Notes: generated from the sequence alone by a model not told the origin. A stretch of 64,000 nt of DNA from Actinomadura graeca (GCF_019175365.1 NZ_CP059572.1:1860001-1924000); one strand, 5' to 3'. Positions 1 to 9,637 are shown, counted from the stretch's first letter. Translations and numbers: made by a program.

Positions 1-203
1 TGGGCGGGCGAGGGCTCCTCCGCCGAGGCGGGCGGCGCCGCCTGGGCGGGCGCCGCGGGCGCCTCCTCCACGTCCGGCGGCGGCCCGGCCGGGCGGCTCG
101 CGCGGCGGCGCGTGCGCGCGGTCACGTCCGTGCCGGTCGCGGTGTCGTCGTTCTCGTTGCCGGTGCCTTCGGCAGCGGCCGAATCGGCTTCGTTGTCAAG
201 CAT
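1..203 (-). CDS. rne: Ribonuclease E/G, N-terminal fragment (cut by window edge)
   Basis: Only the first 67 codons are present and the gene runs off the left edge. The ATG at 203 is preceded by GGGAG about 10 nt upstream. The visible protein begins MLDNEADSAAEG and is acidic, then basic (RTRRRAS) and Pro/Ala-rich, which fits the long disordered N-terminus of actinobacterial Rne/Rng endoribonucleases. No catalytic S1 or RNase domain is visible here. The assignment rests mainly on position: in actinomycetes this gene usually follows ndk-mreBCD-mrdA-rodA and the TIGR03960/TIGR03936 genes, and precedes rplU-rpmA-obg. The enzyme would cleave single-stranded RNA in mRNA decay and rRNA/tRNA maturation. 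Another protein with a low-complexity N-terminus is possible. Confidence 0.65.
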   Translation of the reverse strand, partial: MLDNEADSAAAEGTGNENDDTATGTDVTARTRRRASRPAGPPPDVEEAPAAPAQAAPPASAEEPSPA

Positions 204-409
204 GCGGGCAATCTCCCGTCAGGCTCCCGGGCGCGACCGCTGCTCCGCCAGGGGGCGGAACGATGCGGTGCGCCGCACGAGAGCACTCCGTCAGTCGTCG
301 GCGTCGTCACCGCCGGACGGTCGTCCGGCCATGACGACGAAGTCGTCGGGGGCGCGCCCGTCGTCCCCTGCGCGACCGGTTCCGTGCTGCCACGGCTTCG
401 GTCCCACGA
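204..409 (-). promoter_or_regulatory. Leader of the RNase E-type gene with a small hairpin
   Basis: This 206-bp gap separates the TIGR03936 gene from the RNase E-type gene. It holds a perfect inverted repeat, GCCGGAC (312-318) and GTCCGGC (323-329), with a 4-nt loop. RNase E mRNAs often carry a structured leader that the enzyme itself cleaves, but nothing here proves that role. No convincing -35/-10 pair was found. Confidence 0.25.
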
Positions 410-1285
410 TCAGGCGCTGACGGCATCCGCGCTCGCGGCTTCCCCGGGCTGCGGCCGCACTGGGCCGCGGGCCGTCTCGGCGTCGTCGCCGGACGGCAGG
501 CCGATCTCCCGGTCGGGATCCAGAGGATCCGCGAGGCCACCGGTGGCCGCGTCGAGGGGCCCCTGCGCCAGCCTGGTCACCAGCGGTGGTGACGGCGGCG
601 CTAGGTCGGCGACCTGGCGCAGTCCGGTGAGGATGTCGTCGGGTCGTACGGCGGGTGTTGAATGCCGAACAACCATTCGAAGTATCGCACAAGGGGCATC
701 CGCCGCCTCCGCGGCGCGCCGGTCCGGCATGGAAGCGTGTGCTTCCAGGGCATGGACGGCGGCGCGCACGTCGAACCGGCGCCGCCCCTTCTTGGTGAGG
801 CGTTCCACCTCGATGTCGCGCGCGTCCAGGAAGGCGGCGACGGCAGCGGCGGCGTCGTCGTGCGACACGCCGTCCAGCCGGATCCGCCATTCGGACGCCT
901 GGAGCCGATCGGCGAACGCGCCCGGCCTGGCCTGCGCGTCCGCGGCGCGTCCCGCCCCGACCGGCACGACATCCACGATGTCGAGCCCGGAGGGCAGGGC
1001 AGCGTCGAGATCGGCCCGCACCCGCGCAGGGTCGCGGGTCTCGATGAGCCCGATCTCAAGGTACTCCGCCTCGCTGGCCACCCCTGTCGCCGCCGCACCC
1101 GCGTACGAGATCTTCGGGTGCGGGGTGAATCCGGCGCTGAACGCGACAGGGATCCCGGCGCGCCGCACGGCGCGTTCCACGGCCCGGGAAATGTCGCGGT
1201 GGCTCGTGAACCGCAGCCTGCCCCGCTTGGCGTAGCGGACGCGCAGGCGCTGGATCACTGGGGCCGGCGCCGGACCCTCCGGCAT
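410..1285 (-). CDS. TIGR03936 family radical-SAM-associated protein (DUF2344)
   Basis: A 291-residue protein. After a short lead-in it has the typical opening RVRYAKRGRLRFTSHRDISR, followed by AFSAGFTPHPKISYAGAAATG and SEAEYLEIGL. These match the conserved N-terminal half of the DUF2344/TIGR03936 family, which is encoded beside, and sometimes fused to, the TIGR03960 B12-binding radical SAM protein. It probably partners that enzyme in an RNA- or translation-linked modification; the chemistry is not visible from sequence. The last ~60 residues are Pro/Asp-rich and probably disordered. The ATG at 1285 has only a weak ribosome binding site, so a start at the GTG of VIQRLRVRY is possible. Confidence 0.85.
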   Translation of the reverse strand: MPEGPAPAPVIQRLRVRYAKRGRLRFTSHRDISRAVERAVRRAGIPVAFSAGFTPHPKISYAGAAATGVASEAEYLEIGLIETRDPARVRADLDAALPSGLDIVDVVPVGAGRAADAQARPGAFADRLQASEWRIRLDGVSHDDAAAAVAAFLDARDIEVERLTKKGRRRFDVRAAVHALEAHASMPDRRAAEAADAPCAILRMVVRHSTPAVRPDDILTGLRQVADLAPPSPPLVTRLAQGPLDAATGGLADPLDPDREIGLPSGDDAETARGPVRPQPGEAASADAVSA

Positions 1286-1501
1286 GGGTGCCAGGGCTCT
1301 TGTCCTTCCTACTCGTGTCGAGTCGAAAACGTCTCCCTATAGAGTACGGGGCGCCCGGTGCCCTTTCGCCCCCGGCCGGGACACAGGCACCACGGGCCCC
1401 GCAGCTCAGGGGCTCCGGGCGTCCGGATCAGGCCCCGATCGAACCCCGTTCCGGCCTGGGACACCTCTTCGCGGAGGATTCGGACGCCCGTCCGCGGGGG
1501 G
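1286..1501 (-). other. Gap between the TIGR03960 and TIGR03936 genes
   Basis: A 216-bp non-coding stretch. Reading leftward, it contains a TATAGG-like element near 1338-1345 and a purine-rich AGGAAGGA near 1305-1312. A long imperfect inverted repeat pairs GGGCGTCCGGAT (around 1417-1428) with ATTCGGACGCCC (around 1480-1491), about 50 nt apart. These could be a terminator for the radical SAM gene plus a promoter for the next gene. Neither is strong. Confidence 0.2.
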
Positions 1502-3424
1502 TCAGACGACCGTCAGCGGCAGCAGCGTGCGGCCCGTCGGGCCGATCTGGATCTCGGTCCCCATGGTCGGGCAGACGCCGCAGTCGTAACAGGGGGTCCA
1601 GCGGCAGTCCTCGACCTCGGTGCCCTCCACCGCGTCCTGCCAGTCCTGCCAGAGCCACTCGCGGTCGAGCCCGGCGTCGAGGTGGTCCCAGGGGAGCACC
1701 TCGACCTCGTCGCGCTCGCGGACGGTGTACCAGTCGAGGTCGACGGGCTCACCGGCGAGGGCCTTCGCGGCGCAGTCCGTCCAGCGCTCGTAGGAGAAGT
1801 GCTCGCTCCAACCGTCGAACCGGCCTCCGTCCTCCCACACGGCCCGGATGACCCGCCCCACCCGCCGGTCACCGCGCGACAGCAGCCCCTCGACGATCGA
1901 AGGCTGGCCGTCGTGGTAGCGCAGCCCGATGGCGCGGCCGTACTCGCGGTCGCCCCGCAGGGCGTCCTTGAGGGCGCGCAGGCGGCGGTCGACGGTCTCG
2001 TGGTCGCACTGCGCGGCCCACTGGAACGGGGTGTGCGGTTTCGGGACGAACCCGCCGATGGACACCGTGCAGCGGACGTCCCTGCGCCCGGTGGCCTCGC
2101 GGCCGGCCCGGATGACGCGCTTGGCCATGTCGGCGATGGCGAGGACGTCCTCGTCCTCCTCGGTGGGCAGCCCGCACATGAAGTACAGCTTGACCTGCCG
2201 CCAGCCGTTCTCGTAGGCGGTGGTGACGGTGCGGATCAGGTCGTCCTCGGTGACCATCTTGTTGATCACCTTGCGCATCCGCTCGGAGCCGCCCTCGGGC
2301 GCGAACGTCAGCCCGGACCGGCGGCCGCCCCGCGAGAACTCGTTGGCGAGGGTGATGTTGAAGGCGTCCACGCGGGTGGACGGCAGCGACAGCGAGGTGT
2401 TGGTGCCCTCGTAGCGGTCGGCGAGCCCCTTGGCGACCTCGCCGATCTCGCTGTGGTCGGCGCTGGAGAGGCTGAGCAGCCCGACCTCCTGGAAGCCCGA
2501 CTCCTTCAGGCCCTGGTCGACCATCGCGCCGATCGTGGTGATCGACCGCTCCCGCACCGGGCGGGTGATCATCCCGGCCTGGCAGAACCGGCAGCCGCGG
2601 GTGCAGCCGCGGAAGATCTCCACGCTGAACCGCTCGTGGACGGTCTCGGCCAGCGGGACCAGGGGCTTCTTCGGGTACGGCCACTGGTCGAGGTCCATGA
2701 CGGTGTGCTTCTCGATCCGCCACGGCACGCCCGGGCGGTTCGGCGCGACGCGCTGGATCCGGCCGTCCGGCAGGTAGGACACGTCGTAGAAGCGGGGGAC
2801 GTACACCCCGCCGGACGCGGCGAGGCGCATCAGCAGCCCGTCCCGCCCGCCGGGGCCGGCCTCGGCCTTCCACTCCCGGATCACCTCGGTGATCGCGAGC
2901 GCGATCTCCTCGCCGTCGCCGAGCACGGCGGCGTCGACGAAGTCGGCGATGGGCTCGGGGTTGAAGGCGGCGTGCCCGCCCGCGAGGACGATCGGGTGCC
3001 CGTCGGCGCGGTCGGCGGCGTCCAGGGGGATGCCGGCGAGGTCGAGCGCCGTCAGCAGGTTGGTGTAGCCCAGCTCGGTGGAGAACGACACGCCGAGCAC
3101 GTCGAACGCGGCGACCGGGCGGTGCCCGTCGACGGTGAACTGCGGGATGCCGTTCTCCCGCATGACCGCCTCCATGTCGGGCCAGACCGAGTAGGTCCGC
3201 TCCGCGAGGACGCCGTCGCGCTCGTTGAGGATTTCGTAAAGGATCTGGACGCCCTGGTTGGGGAGCCCGACCTCGTAGGCGTCCGGGTACATCAGGGCCC
3301 ACCGGACCTCGGCCTCGTCCCAGTCCTTGACCTGGGAGTTCAGCTCCCCGCCGACGTACTGGATCGGCTTCTGCACGCGCGGGAGCAGCGGCTCCAGTCG
3401 CGGGAAGATCGACTGGACGGGCAT
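1502..3424 (-). CDS. TIGR03960 family B12-binding radical SAM protein
   Basis: A 640-residue protein. The N-terminal ~190 residues match the B12-binding-type domain (YPDAYEVGLPNQG, ADGHPIVLAGGHAAFNPEPI). A radical SAM core follows, with the 4Fe-4S motif CTRGCRFC (C274, C278, C281). Near the C-terminus is a Cys-rich segment (CYDCGVC). The ATG at 3424 has GGAGGA 8 nt upstream. It lies 54 bp after rodA and next to its usual partner, the TIGR03936 gene. The family is expected to carry out SAM-dependent radical chemistry, possibly on RNA, but no substrate can be read from sequence. Confidence 0.9.
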   Translation of the reverse strand: MPVQSIFPRLEPLLPRVQKPIQYVGGELNSQVKDWDEAEVRWALMYPDAYEVGLPNQGVQILYEILNERDGVLAERTYSVWPDMEAVMRENGIPQFTVDGHRPVAAFDVLGVSFSTELGYTNLLTALDLAGIPLDAADRADGHPIVLAGGHAAFNPEPIADFVDAAVLGDGEEIALAITEVIREWKAEAGPGGRDGLLMRLAASGGVYVPRFYDVSYLPDGRIQRVAPNRPGVPWRIEKHTVMDLDQWPYPKKPLVPLAETVHERFSVEIFRGCTRGCRFCQAGMITRPVRERSITTIGAMVDQGLKESGFQEVGLLSLSSADHSEIGEVAKGLADRYEGTNTSLSLPSTRVDAFNITLANEFSRGGRRSGLTFAPEGGSERMRKVINKMVTEDDLIRTVTTAYENGWRQVKLYFMCGLPTEEDEDVLAIADMAKRVIRAGREATGRRDVRCTVSIGGFVPKPHTPFQWAAQCDHETVDRRLRALKDALRGDREYGRAIGLRYHDGQPSIVEGLLSRGDRRVGRVIRAVWEDGGRFDGWSEHFSYERWTDCAAKALAGEPVDLDWYTVRERDEVEVLPWDHLDAGLDREWLWQDWQDAVEGTEVEDCRWTPCYDCGVCPTMGTEIQIGPTGRTLLPLTVV

Positions 3425-3478
3425 GGCGGTGTCCTCCGTGATGGGGCCATGGACGAACGCCCAGCCTACCGCCGGGAA

Positions 3479-4660
3479 CTAGTCGAACGGCCTGCGCCGC
3501 ACATGGACGGCCTGGAGCAGCCCGAAAGCGATCATGTTCGCGAACGTCGCGGAGCCGCCGTAGGACACGAACGGCAGCGGCAGCCCGGTGATCGGCATGA
3601 TCCCGACCGTCATCCCGACGTTCTCGAACGTCTGGAACGCCAGCCAGCACACCACCCCGGTCGCCACGAGCGTGCCGAACAGGTCGGCGGCCTGGGTGGC
3701 GATGCGCAGGCCCCGCCACAGCACGACGCCGAGGAGCACGACGATCACGGCCGCGCCGACGAAGCCGAACTCCTCCCCCGCGACGGTGAAGATGAAGTCG
3801 GTCTGCTGCTCGGGGACGAAGTGCCCGCCGGTCTGCTCGCCGTTGAACAGGCCCTTGCCGAACGCGCCGCCGGAGCCGATCGCGATCCGGGCCTGCTGGG
3901 CGTTGTAGCCGGCGCCGCGCGGGTCGGCGGAGGGATCCATGAACGCGGTGAACCGGGCGAGCTGGTAGGGCTTCAGCAGGCCGAAGAACCACACCGCGAA
4001 GCCCGCGGCGACACCGCCGCCGACCAGCCCGGCGAGCCAGCGCTTGCGCGCGCCGGAGACCGCCAGCATCCCGAGGACCACGGCGGTGAACACCAGCGTG
4101 GTGCCGAGGTCGGGTTGCAGCATGATCAGCGCGGCGGGCACGCCCGCGAGCGCGAGGGCGAGCAGGACGTCGCGCCGGCCGGGGCCGATCTCCCCGTCCC
4201 GCGGCTCGCCGAGGATCATCGCGAGCAGCACGACGAGGCCGACCTTGGCGAACTCCGACGGCTGCACCTGGAACCCGCCGCCGATCACGATCCACGAGTG
4301 CGAGCCGTTGATCGTCGACCCGAGCGGGGTGAGGACCGCGACCAGCCCCACGCAGGCCACCCCGTACAGGATCGGGACGTACGCGCGCAGCAGCCGGTAG
4401 TCCAGGACGGTCACGACGCCGCCGAGCGCGAACCCGATGACCAGGTTGAGGATGTGGCGCTTGAGGAAGCCCTCGGGGTCCTTGCCCTGCTCGGTCATGA
4501 GCTGGAACGTCGCCGAGCGCACCAGCAGCGCGCCGATGAGCGACAGCGCGACGACGGTCAGGCACAGCGTCCAGTCGAGGCGCCGCAGCCCCGCGACGCG
4601 GCTCTGCCACAGCGCCCGGTCGCCGTATCCCCCGATGGAGCCGACATTGGCCTCGTTCAC
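3479..4660 (-). CDS. rodA: Peptidoglycan glycosyltransferase RodA (SEDS family)
   Basis: A 393-residue polytopic membrane protein with about ten hydrophobic segments. It carries SEDS hallmarks such as LRAYVPILYGVACVGL, HSWIVIGGGFQVQPSEFAKV and the C-terminal GLPLPFVSYGGSATFANM. RodA polymerises lipid II during side-wall elongation together with the class B PBP encoded just upstream. The GTG start overlaps the mrdA stop (GTGA, 4 bp), which implies translational coupling. An in-frame extension upstream exists but would run far into mrdA, so it was rejected. Confidence 0.95.
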   Translation of the reverse strand: MNEANVGSIGGYGDRALWQSRVAGLRRLDWTLCLTVVALSLIGALLVRSATFQLMTEQGKDPEGFLKRHILNLVIGFALGGVVTVLDYRLLRAYVPILYGVACVGLVAVLTPLGSTINGSHSWIVIGGGFQVQPSEFAKVGLVVLLAMILGEPRDGEIGPGRRDVLLALALAGVPAALIMLQPDLGTTLVFTAVVLGMLAVSGARKRWLAGLVGGGVAAGFAVWFFGLLKPYQLARFTAFMDPSADPRGAGYNAQQARIAIGSGGAFGKGLFNGEQTGGHFVPEQQTDFIFTVAGEEFGFVGAAVIVVLLGVVLWRGLRIATQAADLFGTLVATGVVCWLAFQTFENVGMTVGIMPITGLPLPFVSYGGSATFANMIAFGLLQAVHVRRRPFD

Positions 4661-6729
4661 GGCACGGCCCCGTCCGCCGGGGGCTTCGGAAGGTCGGAGG
4701 GGATCCTGCCGTCCTTCAGCAGGGGCTTGTTGTCCTTCGTCCCGTACATCGCCTCCCAGATCGCGCGGACGGTGGGCGCCGCCGCGGAGGCGCCCGTGCC
4801 GCCCTGCGCGATCATCGCGACCACCGCGAAGCGGGGCTTGCCGACCGGGCCGAACGAGGCGAACCACGAGGTGTCGGCCTTGCCGAAGACCTCGGCGGTG
4901 CCGGTCTTGCCGGCGACGTCGACGCGTTTGAAGTCGAATCCGGAGAACGCGCCCGCGGCGGTGCCCTTCTTCGTCACGTCGGCCAGCCCGCTGCGGATGT
5001 ACTTGAGGATCTTCGCGTCGACCGGGAGGCGCGGGTCGGGCGGGTCGGGGATCCGGCGCAGGACCGTGCCGTCCGGCCGTACCACCGCGACGCCGAGCCG
5101 CGGGGTCACGAGCCTGCCGCCGTTGGCCACCGCCGCGTACGCGCGGGTGAGCTGCAGCGGCGTGACCAGGACGTCGCCCTGGCCGACCGAGAAGTTCGCC
5201 GCGTCACCGGCCCGCCACACGAAGCCCTCGGTGCAGTTCTCCGCGGCGATGGCCTTGAGGTAGGCGGCGCGGGCCGGGTCGGTCTTGGCGACGCCGGGGT
5301 AGCCCTCCTTGGCGCCCTTGCAGTCGGACTTCTTGGTGGCGTTCCAGTAGTTCCTCTTCCATCCCCGGTCGGGGATGCGGCCCGGCGTCTCGCTCGGCAG
5401 GTCGATGCCGCTGCGCGCGCCGAACCCGAAGTTGCGGGCCATTCCGACCATGGGGTCGGACGGGGTCTTCCGCGGCTTCATGCCGCCGTCGCGCAGCCAT
5501 TCCTCGTAGGCGAACTTGTAGAAGATCGTGTCGCAGGAGACCACCAGGGCCTGGTGGAGGTCCATGCTGCCGTGGCCCTGGCCCTCGAAGTTCGTGAACG
5601 CGCGGCTCCCGACGTTGTAGGAGCCGGGGCAGGGGTAGATGCCGTTCAGGGGGTAGCCGTCCTTCACCGCGGCGGACACCGACGAGATCTTGAACGTGGA
5701 CCCGGGCGCGAACTGTCCCTGGGTGACGCGGGAGATCAGCGGCTCGCCCTTCTTCTTGCCGAGGAGCCCGTCGTACTCGTCCTGGGAGATGCCGCCGGTC
5801 CAGATGCCCGGGTCGTACGTCGGGTAGCTGGCCATCGCGACCATCCGCCCGGTCTGGACGTCCATGACGACCGCGGCCCCGGCGTCGGCCTTGTTGCCGG
5901 CGCGGCGCGCGCCCTCGATGGCGGTCTGGAGCGCCTTCTCCGCCGCGCCCTGCACGCCCGCGTCGAGGCTGGTGACGAGGTTGCCGCCGGTGACCGGTGC
6001 CTTCTCCGCGGCGGTGCCGGTGACGCGGCCCTGGCTGTCGACGAGCACCTTGCGGAAGCCCGGCTCGCCGCGCAGGTCGCCGTCGTACTGCGCCTCCAGC
6101 CCGGCGCGGCCGATCAGGTCGACGCCGCTGTAGCCGGTGACCTTGAGGCCCTTGCGCTTGTCGAGCTCCTCCTGGGTGATCGGCTGGAGGTAGCCGAGCG
6201 CCTGCGCGGCGCCCGCGCCCTCGGGCTTGGGGTAGTCGCGGACGGCCTGGACCTGCGCGGTCACGCCGGGGAAGTCCTCCTGCCGCTCCATGATCTGCAA
6301 CGCGCGCTTGGGGTCGACGCGGTCGTCCACCGGGATCGGCTGGTAGGGGGAGCCGGGCCAGCAGGGCCGCTGGATGCCGGGGCCGCACAGCCGGATCCGC
6401 TTGAGGATCTCGTCCTGGCTCGTTCCGAGGACGGCGGCGAGGCGCCTCAGGACCCCGGTGCCCCTGTCCTTCTGCCGCGACAGCGAGGTGCGGTCGACCG
6501 AGACGACGAGCGCGCTGCGGTTGCGGACGAGCGCGCGGCCCTGGTTGTCCAGGATCATGCCGCGGATGGCGGGGACGACGATGTCGCGGGTGCGGTTCTG
6601 CGCGGCGATCTCCCGGTAGTGGGTGCCCTCCAGGACCTGGAGCGACCACAGCCGCCCGACCAGGACCAGCAGCAGCGCGCCGACGAGGACGTAGAGGACG
6701 ACGAGCCGGAAGTGCGTCTTGGAGTTCAC
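4657..6729 (-). CDS. mrdA: Penicillin-binding protein 2 (class B transpeptidase)
   Basis: A 690-residue protein with a short cytoplasmic N-terminus, one membrane anchor (about residues 8-26), a dimerisation domain (IRGMILDNQGRALVRNRSA) and a transpeptidase domain. The active-site motifs are STFK at 344-347 (nucleophile S344), SCD at 398-400 and KTG at 608-610. It cross-links peptidoglycan made by RodA. The GTG start overlaps the mreD stop by 4 nt. Cys pairs C115/C123 and C470/C499 lie on the extracytoplasmic side and could form disulphides; that is inference. Confidence 0.95.
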   Translation of the reverse strand: MNSKTHFRLVVLYVLVGALLLVLVGRLWSLQVLEGTHYREIAAQNRTRDIVVPAIRGMILDNQGRALVRNRSALVVSVDRTSLSRQKDRGTGVLRRLAAVLGTSQDEILKRIRLCGPGIQRPCWPGSPYQPIPVDDRVDPKRALQIMERQEDFPGVTAQVQAVRDYPKPEGAGAAQALGYLQPITQEELDKRKGLKVTGYSGVDLIGRAGLEAQYDGDLRGEPGFRKVLVDSQGRVTGTAAEKAPVTGGNLVTSLDAGVQGAAEKALQTAIEGARRAGNKADAGAAVVMDVQTGRMVAMASYPTYDPGIWTGGISQDEYDGLLGKKKGEPLISRVTQGQFAPGSTFKISSVSAAVKDGYPLNGIYPCPGSYNVGSRAFTNFEGQGHGSMDLHQALVVSCDTIFYKFAYEEWLRDGGMKPRKTPSDPMVGMARNFGFGARSGIDLPSETPGRIPDRGWKRNYWNATKKSDCKGAKEGYPGVAKTDPARAAYLKAIAAENCTEGFVWRAGDAANFSVGQGDVLVTPLQLTRAYAAVANGGRLVTPRLGVAVVRPDGTVLRRIPDPPDPRLPVDAKILKYIRSGLADVTKKGTAAGAFSGFDFKRVDVAGKTGTAEVFGKADTSWFASFGPVGKPRFAVVAMIAQGGTGASAAAPTVRAIWEAMYGTKDNKPLLKDGRIPSDLPKPPADGAVP

Positions 6730-7325
6730 AGGCCCCCGCTCCGCCCCGACATCGCGCGGTAGCGGGCGGCGGGGACCGACAGGCGGTCCCCGCGGGCGCG
6801 TTCGCCGCGTTCGTACCGGCGGGTGACGCGCAGCACCGCCCACACGATGAACGGGCTGGCGATCACGTCGTAGACGACCTGGAGCGGCACCATGCTGGAC
6901 ACGGTGTCCCATTCGGCGCGCGGGTCGCCGAGGATCATGCCGGTCGCGGCGTACAGGACGGTCCCCGCGAGGGCCCCGGCCGCGACGGCGAAGAACGGGA
7001 CGGCCGACTGCCGGTCCATCTCGGCGGACGCGAGCCCGCACAGGTAGCCGATGAGGCAGTAGACGAGCGCGTAGCGCCCGAGGGTGTGGTCGGAGGGCGG
7101 GATGATGTCGGCGGCCAGGCCCGCCAGGAACCCGGCGACCATGCCGGTCATCGACCCGTTGACGAGGGCGAGGGCCACCACGGCCAGCAGGACGAGGTCG
7201 GGCTGCACGCCCCCGGGCGTCGGCAGCCGGTTGGCCACCGAGACCTGGAGGATCAGCGCCACCGCGATCACCACGGCGGCCATCACGTTGCGTCCCGTCG
7301 ACGACGCCTCCGGTGCGTTGAGCAC
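6726..7325 (-). CDS. mreD: Rod shape-determining membrane protein MreD
   Basis: A 199-residue hydrophobic protein with about five transmembrane segments. The family-typical stretch LPTPGGVQPDLVLLAVVALAL is followed by GFLAGLAADIIPPSDHTLGRYAL. The tail is basic. MreD is the integral membrane component of the elongasome, linking MreC and MreB to RodA/PBP2. The GTG start at 7325 is 1 bp after the mreC stop, and the gene overlaps mrdA by 4 bp. A later ATG (NVMAAVV) is a less likely start. Confidence 0.92.
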   Translation of the reverse strand: MLNAPEASSTGRNVMAAVVIAVALILQVSVANRLPTPGGVQPDLVLLAVVALALVNGSMTGMVAGFLAGLAADIIPPSDHTLGRYALVYCLIGYLCGLASAEMDRQSAVPFFAVAAGALAGTVLYAATGMILGDPRAEWDTVSSMVPLQVVYDVIASPFIVWAVLRVTRRYERGERARGDRLSVPAARYRAMSGRSGGL

Positions 7326-7326
7326 G

Positions 7327-8340
7327 TCAGTCCCCCGTGGTCGGTCTCGTGGTCGGGCTCTTGGTGCCGCGCGGCCGCGCCTTCCGGCTCGCCTCCGGGC
7401 CCGCCGACGGCGACGCGCCGGGGGCCGGTGTCCCGGTCGGCGCGGGCGCCGGGGTGGGCGGCGGGGACGGCCTCGGCGGCAGCACCGCGTCCCGCGGGTC
7501 GGTCTTCGGCGGCGCGACGACCACGGCGACGACGTCCAGGCTGGTGAACCGGACGAACGGCCGGAGGTGGGCGGTGCGGGTCAGGCCGCCCGCGCTGTCG
7601 ATCCGCTCGACCACGCCGATGGGGACGCCCGGGACGTACGGCCGCTCGCCCTGCGACCCGAGCGTGACGACCCGCTGGCCGACGCGCATCGGGGCCGCGG
7701 CGTCCAGGAGCTGGAAGCGCAGCGGGGTGCCGCCGTTGCCGAGTCCGCGGCGGCCGCGGCCCTGCACGATCCCGATCTCCTTGGAGTCCTCCAGGCGGGA
7801 GCCGATCGAGGACGTCTGATCGGTGGCGAGCAGCACGGTCGCGGTCGCCGGGCCGACGCGGGTGACGCGGCCGACGAGCCCCTCGGCGCTCATCACGGTC
7901 ATGTCGGTCCTGATGCCGTTGCGGCTGCCGACGTCGATGGTGACGGTGTCCTCGAAGCCCTGCCCCGCGGAGATCACCTGCGCGGCGCGGATCTTGTAGC
8001 CGCCCATCCCGGCGGTGCCGAGCAGCCGCTGGAGCTGGGCGGAGCGGTCGTGGTCGAGACGGCCCGCGCGCAGCTGCTCGCGCAGCTTCTGGTTCTCGCG
8101 TTCGAGACGGTCGGCGCGCCGCCGCTCGCCGGGCGCGTCGGTGATCGCGTCGAAGGTGTTCCCGACCGGCCGGACGACCGACGCCGAGGCCCGTTCGACC
8201 GGGCCGAACACCGCCGCGCCGATCCCGCGCAGGCCGTGCAGCGGGGAGTGCTCCCCGCCGCGGTAGTCAATGGTGATCATCGCGAGCGCCGTGACGAGCA
8301 GCGCGCCGAGGACCACGCGGGTGCGCCGGGTGTCCTTCAC
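7327..8340 (-). CDS. mreC: Rod shape-determining protein MreC
   Basis: A 337-residue bitopic protein with a short cytoplasmic N-terminus, a transmembrane helix (about 8-25), a coiled coil near residues 75-95 (DRLERENQKLREQL) and the periplasmic-type beta domain with VGSRNGIRTDMTVMSAEGLVGRV. The last ~60 residues are a Pro/Ser/Ala tail, longer than in many bacteria but common in actinomycetes. MreC scaffolds PBP2 outside the membrane. The GTG start has GGGAGGT about 7 nt upstream. Confidence 0.95.
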   Translation of the reverse strand: MKDTRRTRVVLGALLVTALAMITIDYRGGEHSPLHGLRGIGAAVFGPVERASASVVRPVGNTFDAITDAPGERRRADRLERENQKLREQLRAGRLDHDRSAQLQRLLGTAGMGGYKIRAAQVISAGQGFEDTVTIDVGSRNGIRTDMTVMSAEGLVGRVTRVGPATATVLLATDQTSSIGSRLEDSKEIGIVQGRGRRGLGNGGTPLRFQLLDAAAPMRVGQRVVTLGSQGERPYVPGVPIGVVERIDSAGGLTRTAHLRPFVRFTSLDVVAVVVAPPKTDPRDAVLPPRPSPPPTPAPAPTGTPAPGASPSAGPEASRKARPRGTKSPTTRPTTGD

Positions 8341-8375
8341 CCACCGACCTCCCGTTCCCTAGTTCCGCCGGGAGC

Positions 8376-9410
8376 TCAGTGCCGCGGCTCCGGGACGAGC
8401 ACCTGCCGGAGCGACTCGAAGTCCTCGACGCATTTGCCGGTGCCGAGGACGACCGAGTCGAGCGGGTTGTCCACGAGGTGGATCGGCATGCCCGTCTCCT
8501 CGCGGAGCCGCTCGTCGAGGTTCTTCAGCAGGGCTCCGCCGCCGGTGAGGGCGATCCCGCGGTCCATGATGTCGCCGGACAGCTCGGGCGGGCACTTGTC
8601 GAGGGTCGTCTTCACCGCGTCCACGATGGAGTTCACCGGCTCCTCGATGGCCCGCCGCACCTCCTCGGCGGAGATCACGACGGTCTTCGGAAGCCCGCTG
8701 ACCAGGTCACGGCCGCGTATCTCGGCGTGCGGCTCCTCGTCCCCACCCGGATAGGCGGACCCGATGGCCATCTTGATCTCCTCCGCGGTCCGTTCGCCGA
8801 GCATCAGGGAGTACTCCTTCTTGGAGAAGGAGATGACCGCCTGGTCGAGCTCGTCGCCGCCGACGCGGACCGACTGGCTCGTGACGATCCCGCCGAGCGA
8901 GATGATCGCGACCTCGGTGGTCCCGCCGCCGATGTCGACGACCATGTTGCCGGTGGGCTCGTAGACGGGCAGCCCGGCGCCGATCGCGGCGGCCATGGGC
9001 TCCTCGATGATGTAGACGCGGCGGGCGCCGGCCTGGTAGCCGGCCTCCTTGACGGCGCGCTGCTCGACACCGGTGATGCCGCTCGGCACCGCGACCACGA
9101 TGCGCGGCTTGGCGAAGTGCCGGCGCTTGTGCACCTTCTGGATGAAGTAGCGCAGCATCCGCTCGGTGACGTCGAAGTCGGCGATCACGCCGTCCTTGAG
9201 CGGGCGGACGGCGACGATGTTGCCGGGCGTCCGGCCGATCATCCGCTTCGCCTCGATGCCGACGGCGACGATCTTCCCGGTGTTGGTGTTGATCGCCACG
9301 ACCGACGGTTCGTTCAGGACGATGCCACGCCCCCGCACGTACACGAGTGTGTTGGCGGTTCCCAGATCGACCGCCATGTCACGGCCGAGAAACGACAGCT
9401 TGTTACCCAT
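8376..9410 (-). CDS. mreB: Rod shape-determining protein MreB (bacterial actin)
   Basis: A 344-residue actin-like ATPase. The phosphate-1 motif is [14 protein letters not shown], the phosphate-2 motif [18 protein letters not shown], and the adenosine-binding region [14 protein letters not shown]. It polymerises on the inner membrane face and directs cell-wall synthesis. In polar-growing actinomycetes it is mainly used in sporulation or spore-wall formation (family knowledge). It is the first gene of the mreBCD-mrdA-rodA run. The ATG at 9410 has only a weak ribosome binding site; the AAGGG lies about 17 nt upstream. Confidence 0.96.
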   Translation of the reverse strand: MGNKLSFLGRDMAVDLGTANTLVYVRGRGIVLNEPSVVAINTNTGKIVAVGIEAKRMIGRTPGNIVAVRPLKDGVIADFDVTERMLRYFIQKVHKRRHFAKPRIVVAVPSGITGVEQRAVKEAGYQAGARRVYIIEEPMAAAIGAGLPVYEPTGNMVVDIGGGTTEVAIISLGGIVTSQSVRVGGDELDQAVISFSKKEYSLMLGERTAEEIKMAIGSAYPGGDEEPHAEIRGRDLVSGLPKTVVISAEEVRRAIEEPVNSIVDAVKTTLDKCPPELSGDIMDRGIALTGGGALLKNLDERLREETGMPIHLVDNPLDSVVLGTGKCVEDFESLRQVLVPEPRH

Positions 9411-9637
9411 GAAGAAAGGGAGCCCTTCATCTTGACGGGCGTGTATAGCGGCTTGTCCATCGTAACGTGCTCACGCGCCAGCGGGCAGTCACCCCCGGTG
9501 CGCGCGTCGCCAAAAAAACGGGTGCTGAACAGGATGGTTTTAGTTAAACCGATGCGCATCGGGGCGGCCCTGCCCGCGTGTGTCGAGCGGGGCGGCCGTG
9601 CCGGGACGCCGCGCGGCGGCGTCCCGGCGGGCGGCCG
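9411..9637 (-). promoter_or_regulatory. mreB upstream region
   Basis: A 227-bp gap between ndk and mreB that should hold the promoter of the mre operon. On the minus strand a TACGAT -10 candidate lies at 9459-9464, with only a poor -35 17 bp upstream. Further upstream is an AT-rich patch with a perfect small hairpin, GGTTT (9536-9540) and AAACC (9546-9550), and a run of seven A on the plus strand near 9512-9518. The hairpin could end ndk transcription or serve as a binding site. Confidence 0.35.

Noticed and set aside
1358..5263. A 1301-codon open frame on the plus strand across the radical SAM, rodA and mrdA genes
   Set aside because: It is antisense to genes with clear motifs and good starts. 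Its length reflects GC-rich codon bias in the opposite strand, and its translation is low-complexity with no domain.
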